A stretch of 64,000 nt of DNA from Cryptomeria japonica (GCF_030272615.1 NC_081405.1:470014008-470078007), one strand, 5' to 3'; numbered from the stretch's first letter, positions 1-10,674 are shown. A program made the numbers and translations. The notes: a model not told the origin generated them from the sequence alone.

Positions 1-385
1 TACTAGAATCACCTTTTATATGCACCTGATTGAATTTGTACATAGTAGTGTTAACTGCTTCTCTCCAAAAGGCCTTTGAAACATTCCCTTCAATCAACAA
101 AGTCCTAGTAGCATCCAAAATAGTTTTGTTCTTCCTTTCAACAACTCCATTTTGCTAAGGGGTTCTAGGAGCAAATAATTGTCTTCTAATTCCATGATTT
201 TCACAAAATGAATCAAAATCACCAGATGTGATTTCTCCTCCTCTATCAAATATCACACATTTTAGCTTCAATCTTGTCTCTATCTCCACCTTAGCTTTGA
301 ATATCTTGAATTTCTCCAGTTCTTTTGATTTCTCCCTTAGAAAATTAACCCACGTCATTCTAGAATAGTCATCAATTAACAACAT
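1..385 (-). pseudogene. Copia-D integrase core fragment, cut by window edge
   Basis: Minus-strand translation gives the Ty1/copia integrase core, the enzyme that joins retrotransposon cDNA to host DNA. Visible blocks are LLIDDYSRMTWV with the first catalytic Asp, VIFDRGGEITS with the second Asp (the usual SDNGGEF context has decayed), and NGVVERKNKTI with the catalytic Glu. A TAG at 155-157 replaces the Gln before NGVVERK, so the frame is broken. The domain continues past position 1, so RT and RNase H would lie outside the window. It follows the pre-integrase region at 465-749 on the same strand, as expected for PR-INT order. The copia class is clear; activity is not expected. Confidence 0.88.
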
Positions 386-464
386 GAAATATTTATCACC
401 CTGCTCTTACTTCTTGAAATGTATACTTCTTACTCTTGAATGAAATTCTCATTTGCTTTCCCAA

Positions 465-1391
465 CTAACATTGTTTACATATTGGATTCAAAGGTTTCAC
501 AATCTTAGGCAAATCTCTAATAACTTGAGTAGAACTTATCTTAATCATGCATTCAAAATTAACGTGGCACATCCTCCTATGCCACAACCAACTTTCATCT
601 ATGTGAGCAATCAAACAATTTTTCTCACCAACATTCAAATAAAAAATATTACCTTTATTCTTAGTTCTTGATGCAATCACTATACTAGAGGCATTCAGAG
701 TCTTGCATTTACCATTCTTTAACTTTAAATCATATCCCTTATCAACCATCTATCCAACACTCAAAATATTATGCTTCAAATATTCAACATATAAGACATC
801 ATCAGTATTATGCTTACCATCAAGAGAAATATAACCTCTACCATGAATTACACAAGCTTTATCATCTCCAATTCTTAGTATACCACCATCATACCTCTCC
901 ATATTCATAAATTTACTTTTATCACCTGTCATATGATGTGAACTGTTGTCAATTACCCATTCATCTTTCTCTTCAATCTTAGTTGTCAAAGCTTTCTCCT
1001 TAATAATACAGCTTGTAGAATCCACTAGTACCGGTTTATCTTCCTTGTTAGAAATAAATACAAATTCATCCTTTGAATTCCCATTCTTAGACTCTTCATC
1101 TATCACACCTTCATCAGCAGCATAATAACATTCCTTCTGATATTTGTACTTCTGGTTAGGCTTATAGGGCTTAGCATACTTGTCATGCTTCTCATATCTA
1201 TCATGCTTATCAAATTTATCATACTTTGTCATTCTTTCAAGACACCTAGAAGCAAAATGTCCTATCTTATTACAAGAGAAACATTTCAAAGGTAACTTCC
1301 CATCATACTTACTGGATCCCTTAGGTAATCTCTGAGCAATAAGTGCTTCAAGCTCTTCCAACTCTCTTTCATGTTCTTCCATCTCTCTCAT
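465..1391 (-). pseudogene. Copia-D gag zinc knuckle, protease and pre-integrase
   Basis: On the minus strand this part of the polyprotein starts with a Glu-rich stretch, then a CCHC zinc knuckle (CFSCNKIGHFASRC) that binds element RNA, then a Lys/Tyr-rich spacer. The protease active-site region follows as WVIDNSSHHMTGD, where copia elements usually have DSGCSNHMTG, so the catalytic context is altered. After a stop near 750 the same frame continues into the GAG-pre-integrase motif WLWHRRMCHVN. Domain order is normal for Ty1/copia. In-frame stops separate it from gag (1392-2096) and integrase (1-385), so it is a dead copy. Confidence 0.87.
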
Positions 1392-2096
1392 TTCTCTTTC
1401 ATATCTAGAAACTCTAGATCAACTTTCTCCTAGATCATACTTATGCTTCCCAAATATAGAGGCTTTAAATGTAATCTCAAATTTACCATGTGATTCACCA
1501 AATTCACTCAACTCAAAAGTAGCAATTTTACCAACCAGCATGTCTCTTGTCAAAGTGGTCACAATCTAGATATCATCAATAGTAGAAACTTTAGGTTTGT
1601 GAGCAGGAGACAAGGATCTCAGCACTTTAGCAACAATCTCATCTTCTTCAAGAGTTCCATTGGCACATCTAATGTTCATGACAAGTTCATTCACTTTATC
1701 CATAAAGGATGATATGTTCTCATCTTCTCCCATCTTCAGCATCTCATACTTTCCTTTCAAACTTTGCAGTTTAGCAACTTTGAGATGCTTATCTCCTTCA
1801 TACAAGGTCTCTAACTTTTTCAAGATCTCATGTGTAGTTTGCAATCCCATCACATTAGTCATCTTTGAATCAGTCAAGGCACTCAATAATGCTTCTTTAG
1901 CTCTTATGTTATGTTCAACATCATTGATCTCATTTGTAGTAACCAGGCCATTCTGAGGAACATTGTAGGTATTCTTTGTAATCTTCCAATAATCATCTCC
2001 AAGACACTTCAAGTGCCACTCCATCTAGTCCTTCCATACAGTGTAATTGCTTCCATCAAATCTCAGACTCTCTTTCTTGAAAACATAGGTTTCCAT
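1392..2096 (-). pseudogene. Copia-D gag (UBN2-type)
   Basis: The minus-strand frame opens with an ATG at 2096 (METYVFKKESLRFDG...), a typical copia gag N-terminus, 43 nt inside the PBS. It reads through the gag-polypeptide UBN2 region: WHLKCLGDDYW, a LQTTHEILKKLETLY block and SLSPAHKPKV. Gag packages genomic RNA into virus-like particles. An in-frame TAG at 2025-2027 sits where a Gln is usual, and further stops occur near 1560 and 1420. The PBS and LTR directly upstream show this is the 5' end of the element. Confidence 0.87.
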
Positions 2097-2138
2097 CTCG
2101 GATCTCCTCAAGTGGTCAAGATTCTCCTAGAGGATCTA

Positions 2139-2150
2139 GCTCTGATACCA
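2139..2150 (-). other. Copia-D primer binding site (initiator Met tRNA type)
   Basis: On the minus strand this reads TGGTATCAGAGC, the standard plant copia PBS complementary to the 3' end of initiator tRNA-Met. It is 2 nt from the LTR that starts at 2153, fixing the element's orientation. Confidence 0.93.
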
Positions 2151-2152
2151 AT

Positions 2153-3462
2153 TGTTAACAAAAACAATGAAGGAAAACTGAGAGGGGGGTAAATCAGTTT
2201 TCACCGAATCTTACAATTTAAGCACAACTTTATATCTAATCAATTGCAGCAAGAACAAAGATAAACACAATAATAGCAACACACATAACACCAATATTTT
2301 GACGTGGAAAACCTGGTTAAGGGAAAAACCACAATGGGAACCTACCCACAATAAAATGATACTCTGTAGTAGTATGTGAAAATATTGCAATGGGGAATGC
2401 ACATGCTTTCAGGCACACTGCCTAGAGTTCACTGCTCAAAACAAGAAGGGATACAACCTTGAGGAAGGCTCACAACCTTACAAATATTGGACTACAATCC
2501 AAATTACATGAACTGAAAGGATAGCATCTTCAAATGCCTAATGATAGTTCTGGTTAAGCATATTTGTCTTCTCTACAACACTCTCTACTCTACACTTCTC
2601 ACCAAAAGATGAATTCACTTTTTCACACATACACCACTCTTTGATAATGCAAACACACCACCAATATCCAAATTACATGAATATGACACCTATTTATACA
2701 AATCATCAACCTTACCCTTAAGGTCGGCTCAACACATAAGACCTAATTACAAAATTACATCACACAATAAATAAATCCATAGCCAAACCAATACAATGCC
2801 ATGACAACATATCATGGACCCAAATCAAATCCATGAACATGCAACACCACCAGAATTCTCACCAAGATTATCTGCAGCATGCTACACCATCGAAAATGTG
2901 GCATAACACAAAAAACATCACCAGACCCATAAGATCCTCAATAACGCGCACAATGATTAATGCAGACCAACAAAACAAATAGGACATGCTTATAAAACAC
3001 AAACAAGCACATTAGAATCATCCACAATAGCTACACCAACATCACTTAATCAAATCTTCATCGATCAACATGTTGATACTCAAGAATACTCAACAACAAC
3101 AACTGGGACTAGAAAGATAACTTGTAGAGGACCAAATCACGAGCCATCTGATTGAAGATACACATGAACATCCCAAACACTCTCCCAAATATGCAACTCA
3201 AGATATAATCATTTCGGAGCACAACGGATCAAATACCATAACACTGTAACACTAAACACTGAAAAAATAATCCTCATATCAGAATCCATAACACGATCAA
3301 ATCACCACATATCATCATGAAACCAACACTAAATCAACTAGAGATACTTCATTACTGAAATCACAAATCCATACCAACACATTTGCAACACACCAATTGA
3401 AATAACCAAACCAACTCTCTACAACACTGGAACATAGGAATATGTTAGCACCAATGACAACA
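2153..3462 (-). repeat. Copia-D 5' LTR
   Basis: The inner edge (TG at 2153 on plus, CA on the element strand) is fixed by the PBS. A G-run motif near 2187 (GAGAGGGGGGT) matches the same position in the Copia-B and Copia-E LTRs. The outer edge is a guess: CCAATGACAACA ending at 3462 reads TGTTGTCATTGG on the element strand, like the TGTTGGCATTG starts of related LTRs here. The other LTR is outside the window, so neither length nor TSD can be checked. Confidence 0.6.
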
Positions 3463-3580
3463 TTATATCCTAGAAACAACAATATCCAACTGACCGAGCG
3501 AGAAAAATTGTGTCATGCACGATCAAATTGGGAAAACCCTTGCAGAGAGATCAAAATATATAGGAGAGTCTACTAATAGT

Positions 3581-3838
3581 ATAGAAGAGTTCAGAGAAGC
3601 TTTGCTTGGGTTACAGATGGGCTTGGAGTTGAATTCTAGACAAATTCACCTTGAAAGTTAATCACTTATAATGATCAATGCCATTAGACAAAATCAGACC
3701 ACAAATTAGAATCTTTCTCATTAGCTAAGACCCATTAAAGAATTAATAGATAGGCTCAAATAATTCAAGGTGACTCATGTATATAGAGAAGGAAACGATG
3801 TACCTAACAGACTAGCAAAGTTGGTCGTGGACAAAGGG
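3581..3838 (+). pseudogene. Decayed plant-type RNase H domain
   Basis: One plus-strand frame reads FREALLGLQMGLELNSRQIHLES, then SLIMINAIRQ, then PIKELIDRLK, then VTHVYREGNDVPNRLAKLV. These are the core motifs of plant reverse-transcriptase-like RNase H (RVT_3 type): E in the helix block, D/E-S-S in the strand block, and HVxREgNxxAdxLAkl at the end. Such domains end many plant LINE polyproteins and also occur as small host genes. In-frame stops (after LES, after TTN, after SH, after RLK) show it is dead. No RT motif was found next to it, so the parent could be a LINE or a host RNase H-like gene. Confidence 0.7.
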
Positions 3839-4734
3839 AATAAAAAATGATGACCATGTTGAGGTAGCATGGGGAGGATAACATATGAGGGGGATTACAT
3901 TTTCATATACACTGCCAAATCTATAATGTGTGATTGGGATGATATAAAGCATGGAGTATATTTTCTCATAAATTATAATCATGTGACAATGGTATTAAAG
4001 TTATCATACAAACTTAATATTGCAATATGGAGATTTACAATTAGGATTTGGGAAATATAAGAATAATTGTCATATCAGTTAATTATTTTTTTTAAATAAT
4101 GAAGGACGGGGTGAATTAATTTATGGCATGCTCAAAATTTATTTGTTGGACTAATTACAAAGTTGGATGATCAAAGATAACTTGACATGACAAGGATGAC
4201 ATTATTTTGTGACAAGTGGGGTATAGGAATAGAAGAAAGTGCCAAAGGGAAACTCTCTATTTATAGATATGGAAGCCAAGAATGACTCACCATAAGGGCT
4301 CTGAGGTGTTGAATTATCTAACAAAAAATGGAAAACCCCAATTGTAAGGAAGTTAAGTAGCAGATTAACTTCCTACACTAACCTTGAGAGGAGAATATTG
4401 CAAAAACTTTTACAGATTGTTATAGCAGTTACATAAACTTAACAGAAATAAACAAAATATAATGCATACCACAACATAGAAACATAGTGATTTATGTGGG
4501 GAAAAAACATTTTCAAGAGAAAAACCCCACACTCCAAAAGAAACTCAATATGTTATTCAACAATCAATAATAGATTAAAATATACTTGCAGAGCAATCTC
4601 TACATAGGAGTACCACTAATCAAATACTCAGAGGTAACTCAATAGCCATAAGACTCTTACACACAACCTCTATCACACACATCTCATATATAGGAAATAG
4701 AATACAAGAAACTATCAAATGGTTTTACAAAACT
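3839..4734. other. Unclassified AT-rich interval
   Basis: No coding domain is visible. 4495-4530 has a GGGAAAAA...CCCCACACT string reminiscent of copia LTR interiors, so this may be an old LTR remnant. No boundary or TSD could be placed. Confidence 0.4.
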
Positions 4735-4827
4735 ATAGATTTTAAAATCTACATTTTTGTAGGTTATGATCAAGGCAGTGATAGAAACATGTCAAAATCA
4801 ATCTGAAGGAGATCTGGAGTTGCGCAA
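4735..4827 (+). repeat. Dispersed repeat, left copy (partner 60316-60398)
   Basis: About 90 bp starting at a TAGATTTT/AAAATCTA palindrome and running through GGTTATGATCAAGGC, AACATGTCAAAA and GGAGATCTGGAG. It matches 60316-60398 at most positions. Here it runs straight into Copia-A gag at 4828; at the other copy it runs into unrelated DNA. The two copies sit just outside the two ends of the Copia-A array. Confidence 0.75.
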
Positions 4828-5136
4828 AACTAAATTAATACAATCTCATAATAATGAGCAAGAGTTGGAAAGAATGATAACAGTCCTAAGAGGTGATCTG
4901 GATTCTACAAATGAGTACAAATATAAGTTCAAGGCCAGTTCCGCAAAGCTTGATGAATTATTGAAGAATCAAAGGGACAATGGAGACACTAGAGGTCTTC
5001 AAATTTGAGCATGGAGAAAGCTCTAGTACTACAAATCATGATGGTACATCTGGTCAGAAGAACAATCTAGAAAATCCACCAGTCAACCGGAATCAGAGGT
5101 CATCGGTAAGACAACCCAATGCACATAAATTTAATG
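4828..5136 (+). pseudogene. Copia-A copy a gag coiled-coil segment
   Basis: Plus-strand translation gives LIQSHNNEQELERMITVLRGDL, NEYKYKFKASSAKLDELLKNQ and RDNGDTRGL, then, after a frame change near 5000, a Gln/Asn-rich linker ending RQPNAHKFNGR. The same protein is seen in copies b and c. It is the coiled-coil part of gag that precedes the zinc knuckles. The ORF is cut at 5136 by the insertion at 5142-7158 and resumes at 7164 with the first zinc knuckle. About the first 170 codons present in copy b are absent. Confidence 0.82.
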
Positions 5137-5141
5137 GTAGA

Positions 5142-5401
5142 TGTTAGAGTTATCTTATATTAGCTAATAATTATTTATTTAATTATTAGTCTATTAAACT
5201 CTACGCTTAAGCTAAACTTAGGCATTTAATAAATATTGTAGGTATTTAATAATTATTCTAATTATTAAATACACATTATCCCTTTAGGGTTTCTTTAGGG
5301 TTGCACACCTTTAGGGTTGCTATTATCCTTTTATAAGGATTGTATTGTACTTTCTCATAAATTGATTCCCTCTTTGAAGTTGTATTTCTTCAACTTCTTC
5401 A
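5142..5401 (+). repeat. TRIM-like element 5' LTR
   Basis: Starts TGTTAGAGTTATC, ends CAACTTCTTCA, 260 bp. Near-identical to 6899-7158. It holds an AT-rich block of TAATAATTATT words and the CTTTTATAAGGATTG string, a plausible TATA region at about 5332-5342. Confidence 0.93.
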
Positions 5402-5501
5402 TGGTATCAGAGCCTACATCTGCTGCTGCTTGTTCCTGATTTTTCAGAAGATTTAGGAACAAGCAGCAGTAGATGTAGGTTCTGATACCATGAAGAAGTT
5501 G
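5391..5501. repeat. 47-bp inverted repeat spanning the LTR end and PBS
   Basis: 5391-5437 and 5455-5501 are reverse complements with two mismatches and a 17-nt spacer. Each arm contains the last 11 bp of the LTR, the PBS (TGGTATCAGAGC on the plus arm, TGGTATCAGAAC on the minus arm) and about 24 bp of adjoining interior. Confidence 0.93.
5402..5413 (+). other. TRIM-like element PBS
   Basis: TGGTATCAGAGC immediately after the 5' LTR: the initiator tRNA-Met PBS used by plant copia elements. Confidence 0.93.
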
Positions 5502-5957
5502 AGGAAATGCATTTTTAGAGATCCCAAGAACACCTGCATGCAAATACCTATCACAAGAGAAGAATGGAGGCACATACAACAAAAAAAGCATAAATGTTCT
5601 GATACCATATAGGAGTTGAGAAAATACAACACCATAGGAGCCCAAATGATCTCTGCAAACTGAAAAACCTATTACAAGGAGAAGCAAGGAAGCAAATACA
5701 CAGAGAATATGCTCAAAAAGAGAGAGCTCAATATTCACAAAAATATGTAATGTGATTCTTACAATGAAAAAAAAGAACTCAACCTTTAATAGGTCAAGAA
5801 ACCCTAAAAGGGAAAACCTAGGTTTGCACATAATAATTAATTAAAATAATTAATTATATGACCTAAAGTTAGCTTAAGTGTAAAAGAGATAAAGGGAACT
5901 TAAATAATTAAACAAATATTGTTTAATTAATCAAGTAAATACCTGAATACTCTGACA
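5491..5957 (-). repeat. Inverted, related LTR inside the TRIM-like element
   Basis: On the minus strand this reads from TGTCAGAG (5957) to CAACTTCTTCA (5491), with the same start and end sequence types as the flanking LTRs and shared CTTAAGCTAA and AGGGTTTCTT words. It is longer (467 bp). On its 3' side is a PBS (5479-5490) and on its 5' side a PPT-like GCTTAAGAGGGGG (5958-5970). A PPT before and a PBS after one LTR is the arrangement of a one-LTR junction. Confidence 0.75.
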
Positions 5958-6887
5958 CCCCCTCTTAAGCTAGACTTGGGGAGAAGCTAAAACCTAGAAC
6001 AACTACTGAAAGCAATAAAGATGGGTATCTTGGTTGTTTCAGGTCCTAGGATCTCTTCTCTGGGTAGGATATCTCTATTTTGGTTATCGTTTCTATTTCT
6101 AGTCTTCTTATCATTGTAGCTTGTATTTATGCAAACGCACTGAGATAAAGTGTCATCATGCATTGTTTACATGGAATCTTGCACCTCTTGTGTCTTATTG
6201 TACATGCACTACTTATAAAGTGCCATGGGGGGGTTGATGTTTGCCTTGTTTTCCATCTATCATTGTCCAGTGAGTGTTCCTTCCACAAAATTTGCCTCAT
6301 GATGTGTGTCAAGTGAGTTTTCCTTCCATGACACCATGTACTTTCTCTGCACCCTCGATGTTCCTGGTTTGTCATCATGCAGTTCTTGTTGGTCGTTCTT
6401 TTCAGTGTTCCTATCCCTCTTCCTTTTCAGCATTATGGGGAGGTTTGTCCTGTTGGTTCTAATGCTTCCTTAGTTCGATTGATTAGCTCTTCAGGCTTTG
6501 GTGTCTCATCCCATCTGTATCTTCGAGTTCAGTTGTTTGCCTTTGTTTGCCAACTGATTTGAGTAGTGTCATTTGAGGGCACTCATGCAGATTAAAGTCT
6601 TCTCTACCTTGTCATGTTCTATTTCAGTGGAGGTTCTTCAGATCAGCAGTTACTCTTCGACAGTGTTTGCAGCTATTTCCTGCTTCATTGGTGTTCTTTC
6701 TTTTCCATCTCTTTTTGGAGTAGAGTTTTTTTCCCACGTGGTTTTCTCTATTTCTCCATTTCATAGAGATTTGGTTGTGATTGGGTACCTCATCAGGCCT
6801 TGTTGCCGAGACCCAAATTTGCCTTCATCATGTAGTTTTATTTTTTGCTTCATGCATTTAGTTTTTTAGCTACTCCCTAAGTTCATC

Positions 6888-6898
6888 TTAAGGGGGAG
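6888..6898 (+). other. TRIM-like element polypurine tract
   Basis: CTTAAGGGGGAG directly abuts the TG of the 3' LTR at 6899; this is the plus-strand priming site expected there. Confidence 0.85.
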
Positions 6899-7158
6899 TG
6901 TTAGAGTTATCTTATATTAGTTAATAATTATTTATTTAATTATTAGTCTATTAAACTCTATGCTTAAGCTAAACTTAGGCATTTAATAAATATTGTAGGT
7001 ATTTAATAATTATTCTAATTATTAAATACACATTATCCCTTTAGGGTTTCTTTAGGGTTGCAAACCTTTAGGGTTGCTATTATCCTTTTATAAGGATTGT
7101 ATTGTACTTTTTCATAAATTGATTCCCTCTCTGAAGTTGTATTTCTTCAACTTCTTCA
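6899..7158 (+). repeat. TRIM-like element 3' LTR
   Basis: 260 bp, direct repeat of 5142-5401 with a handful of substitutions (for example TTAGTTAATA for TTAGCTAATA, GCAAACC for GCACACC), pointing to a moderately young insertion. Confidence 0.93.
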
Positions 7159-7163
7159 GTAGA

Positions 7164-7580
7164 TGCTTTTTTTGCAATAAGTTTGGGCATATGACAAGTC
7201 AATGTAGAAATAGAGTCAATCATAACAACAATTCATTTACCAGTCAGTATTTCAATTGCAAAAAGTATGGTCATAGGATAGAAGATTGTAGAATGAATGT
7301 AAAATATCATGCATGTGGAAAGTTTTGACATATGGCTAATCAATGTAGGTCAAGAAATTATCAAGGTTATATCAAGGCAAATCAAAATAACAATGTCACT
7401 TATTATGCATCCAACAAAGTAGGACACATTGCTAAATTTTGTAGAAGCAAGAACCTACCGGAAGGAAATGACAAATCTAATGATAAGGGAAAGCAAAAAG
7501 TTGATGATATTCGGAAGGAGCATGAGAAGAAGTGGGTTATGAAGTTTGAGGAACAATCGGCATAAGCATATACCCCAGTT
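7164..7580 (+). pseudogene. Copia-A copy a gag zinc knuckles
   Basis: Continues gag after the TRIM insertion. A first CCHC knuckle CFFCNKFGHMTSQC is intact. A second (FNCKKYGHRIEDC) follows, then decayed ones (YHACGKF, a TGA near 7327, HMANQC; YYASNKVGHIAKFC with the first Cys lost). Four knuckles match the related Copia-B gag at 53032-53538. Gag knuckles bind the packaged RNA. After NKVGHIAKFCRSKN a Lys-rich tail runs to a stop at 7563. Copies b and c carry the same layout. Confidence 0.82.
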
Positions 7581-7745
7581 ACTCAACCAATAGAGCAGAA
7601 TGTTCTTGCACCAGCAGGAAACTCATCTGGTAACTAAGGAAGATGCCTTAGTGGGAGGCAAATTGATGACAGATCTTGCATTACCCCAGGTAGTGGTCTG
7701 AAAGCCTATTTCAGACATTGGAGAAGTCAATTTGAAGGTTAATTA

Positions 7746-8087
7746 GTGAAGATTTGTTGGATCTTGGATCTAGTTTGGTTTATCGGTAAGCATTTATGTC
7801 AACAAATAATTAGGGTTTTGTATAAGACACCTTATGACTTATGGTTTGGTCAAACATCTACAGTTAAGTATTTCAAAATCTTTGGTAATGAATTGAAAAG
7901 TTTGATCCTCGATGTGATGAAGGGATATTTTCTTAGTTATTCAACTAAAAGAAAAGCATATAGATGTTATAACAAAAGATTGCAGAGAATTATGGAAAGA
8001 CTAATGTCAAGGTGGATGAGTAGTATAGAGGTCAAATCAGAACTTATGAGAGAGAACCAGAAGTGGAAATGATCATAACTGATCTGG
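7746..8087 (+). pseudogene. Copia-A copy a integrase C-terminal remnant
   Basis: The block LYKTPYDLWFGQTSTVKYFKIFGNELKSL corresponds to the copia integrase segment RTPYELWFGHTPTVKYFRVFG that follows the catalytic core. It runs on in shifted frames to the GYF-GYSTKRKAYRCYNKR and RIVES block before the RT linker. The catalytic D-D-E core is not present upstream: the sequence jumps from the gag tail (ends 7563) to this block within about 150 bp. Copies b (12044-12352) and c (55626-55952) show the same joint, so the deletion predates the array. Confidence 0.78.
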
Positions 8088-9099
8088 TAGTGCCTGCACC
8101 AGAACATCATGTTGAACCAGTTACCCCAGCAATATCAAAAAATTCAACAGTAAATAAAGATCAAAGCAGAGAAACAGATTGTTAAGAGACTCCCAAGTAT
8201 GTAAGGTTGAATCATTCAAAAGATCAAATCATTGGAGATAACAGCAAAGGAGTGATGACAAGGAGAAGGTTGGCAGCTAAAGAGGTATGCTTAATTTCTC
8301 AAATTGAACTGATATCAATAGTTGAGGCATGTAAGAATGAATGTTGGATGAAAACTATGAAAGAGGATTTGGATCAGATATAAAAGAACAACACATGGAC
8401 TTTAGTTCCCCACCCTAAAAATAAAAATGTTATTGGAACTAAATGGGTTCTTAGGAATAAATTGAATGAAGATGGACAAGTTGTGTGAAACAAGGCTAGA
8501 TTGGTCTACAAAGGAAAATCTAAGAAGGAAGGAATTGATTATGATGAAACATTTTACTCTGGTAGCTAGGATTTTCAGATGTTTTCAAGGAACAACTGAA
8601 AATGGTTTGTGGTATCCTAAAAATGATGTCTTTACACTATTTGCATATACAGATGTAGATTGGGCTTCAGATATAGATTACCAGAAAAGAACATCTGGTG
8701 GGGTTTTCTTTCTTGGAAAGAAACTTGTTTCATGGATCAGCAAGAAATACTCATGTACTTATTTATCTACTACTGAAGTTGAGTATGTTGTTTCCTTAGA
8801 TGAAGAAAATGTTGAAAGATGTAAGGGTAGATTGTGATGAACCGGTAGTTATTCACTGTGGTAACTCTGTTGCTATTGACATATCAAAAAATCTGGTATT
8901 TAATTATAAGACAAAGCACATATTAATCAAGTATAACTTTTTGAAGGAAAAGGTAGAAGCAAAAGAAGTCAAATTGGTTTATGTGAACACTAAAGAGCAA
9001 ATTGTAGATATATTCACTAAAGCTTTGCCCAAGGAATTATTTGAGTACTTTAGAGACAGATTGGGGGTCTCTGCCCCCCCCCCCCCGATAGAGATTTAA
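8088..9099 (+). pseudogene. Copia-A copy a RT start fused to RNase H
   Basis: The region begins with the acidic linker and the RT N-terminus (KNKNVIGTKWVLRNKLNEDGQVV). A TGA at 8486-8488 replaces the usual Arg, then ARLVYKG and the start of YDET. At about 8561-8575 the sequence jumps from LVAR to IFRCFQGTTENGLWYPK, so the RT palm with its YVDD motif is missing. RNase H follows: YTDVDWASD (first Asp), FFLGKKLVSWISKK, STTEVEYV (Glu), then a frame change to VVIHCGNSVAI (Asp to Gly), KTKHILIKYNFLKE and IFTKALPKELFEY. It ends beside a run of 13 C. The same joint and TGA occur in copies b and c. Confidence 0.84.
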
Positions 9100-9258
9100 G
9101 TAATGTTGATTGGCATCAGTCTGGTATACATTATCAAAATTATCATTCATTCTAGATTGATGAGTAGGTGCTACTACTTGGGGGGAGTAGTCAGTTGTGT
9201 GGTTTAGAGGTTTTTTGGTTTTTCTTTGATGTTTATGTCAGATTTCTAGCATTGATGT

Positions 9259-9272
9259 CAAAGGGGGAGAGA
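9259..9272 (+). other. Extra polypurine tract upstream of LTR1
   Basis: CAAAGGGGGAGAGA, about 200 bp before the terminal PPT at 9457-9468 (CAAAGGGGGAGA). Both occur in the context ATTGATGTCAAAG / TAATGCCAAAG. Equivalent upstream tracts are at 29889 in copy b and, degraded, at 57146 in copy c. Confidence 0.5.
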
Positions 9273-9468
9273 TATACATGTGAAAAATAGAGCTTAACAG
9301 AGATATAAGTCAAATGGGAAGTTTGTTCTATGGTTTGGTTAATTGGTTCAAAACTTCATTGATATATCATTTGTTGGGTGTCTTCCATTGGGGGAGAGTT
9401 GTTTGGCATTTCTTGGCATTTGGATGTTTTTCACATCTACTGTTGCCATTAATGCCAAAGGGGGAGAT

Positions 9469-10674
9469 TGTTGGCAATTTGGAGGAATTGATTATGTGTT
9501 GCATTGATGTTTGTCATTGATGCCAATACTAGCTTGTTTGGTTGTCTATCGGGTTCCGGTAGAGTGGTTGGATTGTGATGTTGATCAGGAGACCATCTCA
9601 GGTATTCTCCAATACATTCAAATTGGTGGAATTGGTTTGGTTTGGTTATTCATGTGCATGTCACATTTAGTTGGTTCGATATTTGGTGATCCGGAAGCTA
9701 TCATATGTTCTAGTAAGCCTTTTGGTTATTGGTAAGGGTTTTATTGGTAGAGCTTTGTTGAATATATTTTGATAGATTCGATAAGTGGTGTTGGTGTGGC
9801 TTCTATAAGCTTCTCAAGATGTTGATGGTTATCATGTTCATGTTCCAATTGATCAGTGGTGTTGCATTTGGCTTATGGTGATCTATTTTAGGTCTGGTGC
9901 TATTTTGTCTTAGGTTATGGACCGGTTTATGTAATGTGTTTGTGGATGCTCTTGATGCGTTACTGGTTGGATTTATTGTTTGGTTAATGTTGTTTTGGTC
10001 TTAGGCCGACTTGGGTTATTATTGATTTATGGGTTTATGTAATGGGTTTATTGTATTATCTTTTAGGTGGCTGACCTAATTGTTTAGGTCCAAGGTTTGT
10101 ATAAATATGATGTAAGATCTCTTTGTAGATCATGGTCATGGATGGTTATGGGATTATATATGTGTGAATAAGGTTGTAATCATCTGCATAGGATTTGGTT
10201 GATCTTAGGTGATCAAATTGGGTTTGTGCAAGAGGTTTAAAACCTTCGGTATTGAGCTTAACTGGAACTGTACTTAGGCATAAGAGATGTTATTCTTGTA
10301 GTTCAAGCTTCTTTCTGGATTGTAGTTTGAAGATTTCTTGTAGTCAGTGAGGCTCCTTTTGTGATGAGCAGTGCGCTCTAGGTAGTGTGTCTTCCTGCAT
10401 GTAGAGGCCCCTTATATGTAATATTTATTCATCTGATCAATGGATAGATATTGTGGGTCACCAATCCCACTGTGGTTTTTCCTATTTGAGGTTTTCCACG
10501 TATAAATCTTTGTGTTATGGTGTTGATATTTTTGGTTGCATTATTACTTATTATTATTCGCTTTTATGCATATCAGTTACTAAATTGCTGTGCTAATAAG
10601 GTTAAAATTAATTATACCGAGAGAACACTGATTCACCCCCTCCCCCCCTCTTAGTGTTCTTGGATTCCAGTAAT
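9469..10674 (+). repeat. Copia-A LTR1, shared by copies a and b
   Basis: Starts TGTTGGCAATTTGG directly after a PPT and ends at CTTGGATTCCAGTA (the other copy ends CCAACA), 1206 bp. A TATAAATA box at 10100-10107 is conserved at 30732-30739 (LTR2) and 57960-57967 (LTR3). The C-rich GATTCACCCCC motif sits close to the 3' end as in related LTRs. Internal sequence lies on both sides: the end of copy a and the start of copy b, so one LTR serves two copies. Confidence 0.9.

Larger units (their letters stand above)
5142..7158 (+). mobile_element. TRIM-like non-autonomous LTR element with TSD GTAGA
   Basis: Two direct 260-bp LTRs (5142-5401 and 6899-7158) flank a 1.5-kb interior with no gag or pol. 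A 5-bp target duplication GTAGA lies at 5137-5141 and 7159-7163, and the split gag joins cleanly across it. A PBS follows the 5' LTR and a PPT precedes the 3' LTR. LTR length and total size fit a terminal-repeat retrotransposon in miniature or a small derivative of a copia family. The interior also holds a third, inverted, related LTR (5491-5957), which is unusual. Confidence 0.92.
4828..9468 (+). mobile_element. Copia-A internal region, copy a (non-autonomous, left-truncated)
   Basis: First of three head-to-tail internal regions of one internally deleted Ty1/copia family. It starts abruptly inside gag at 4828, with no LTR or PBS on the left, is interrupted by the TRIM-like element 5142-7158, and ends at a polypurine tract directly before LTR1. 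Domain order is gag coiled coil, zinc knuckles, integrase C-terminus, start of RT, RNase H. Protease, the integrase catalytic core and the RT core are missing. Confidence 0.88.
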
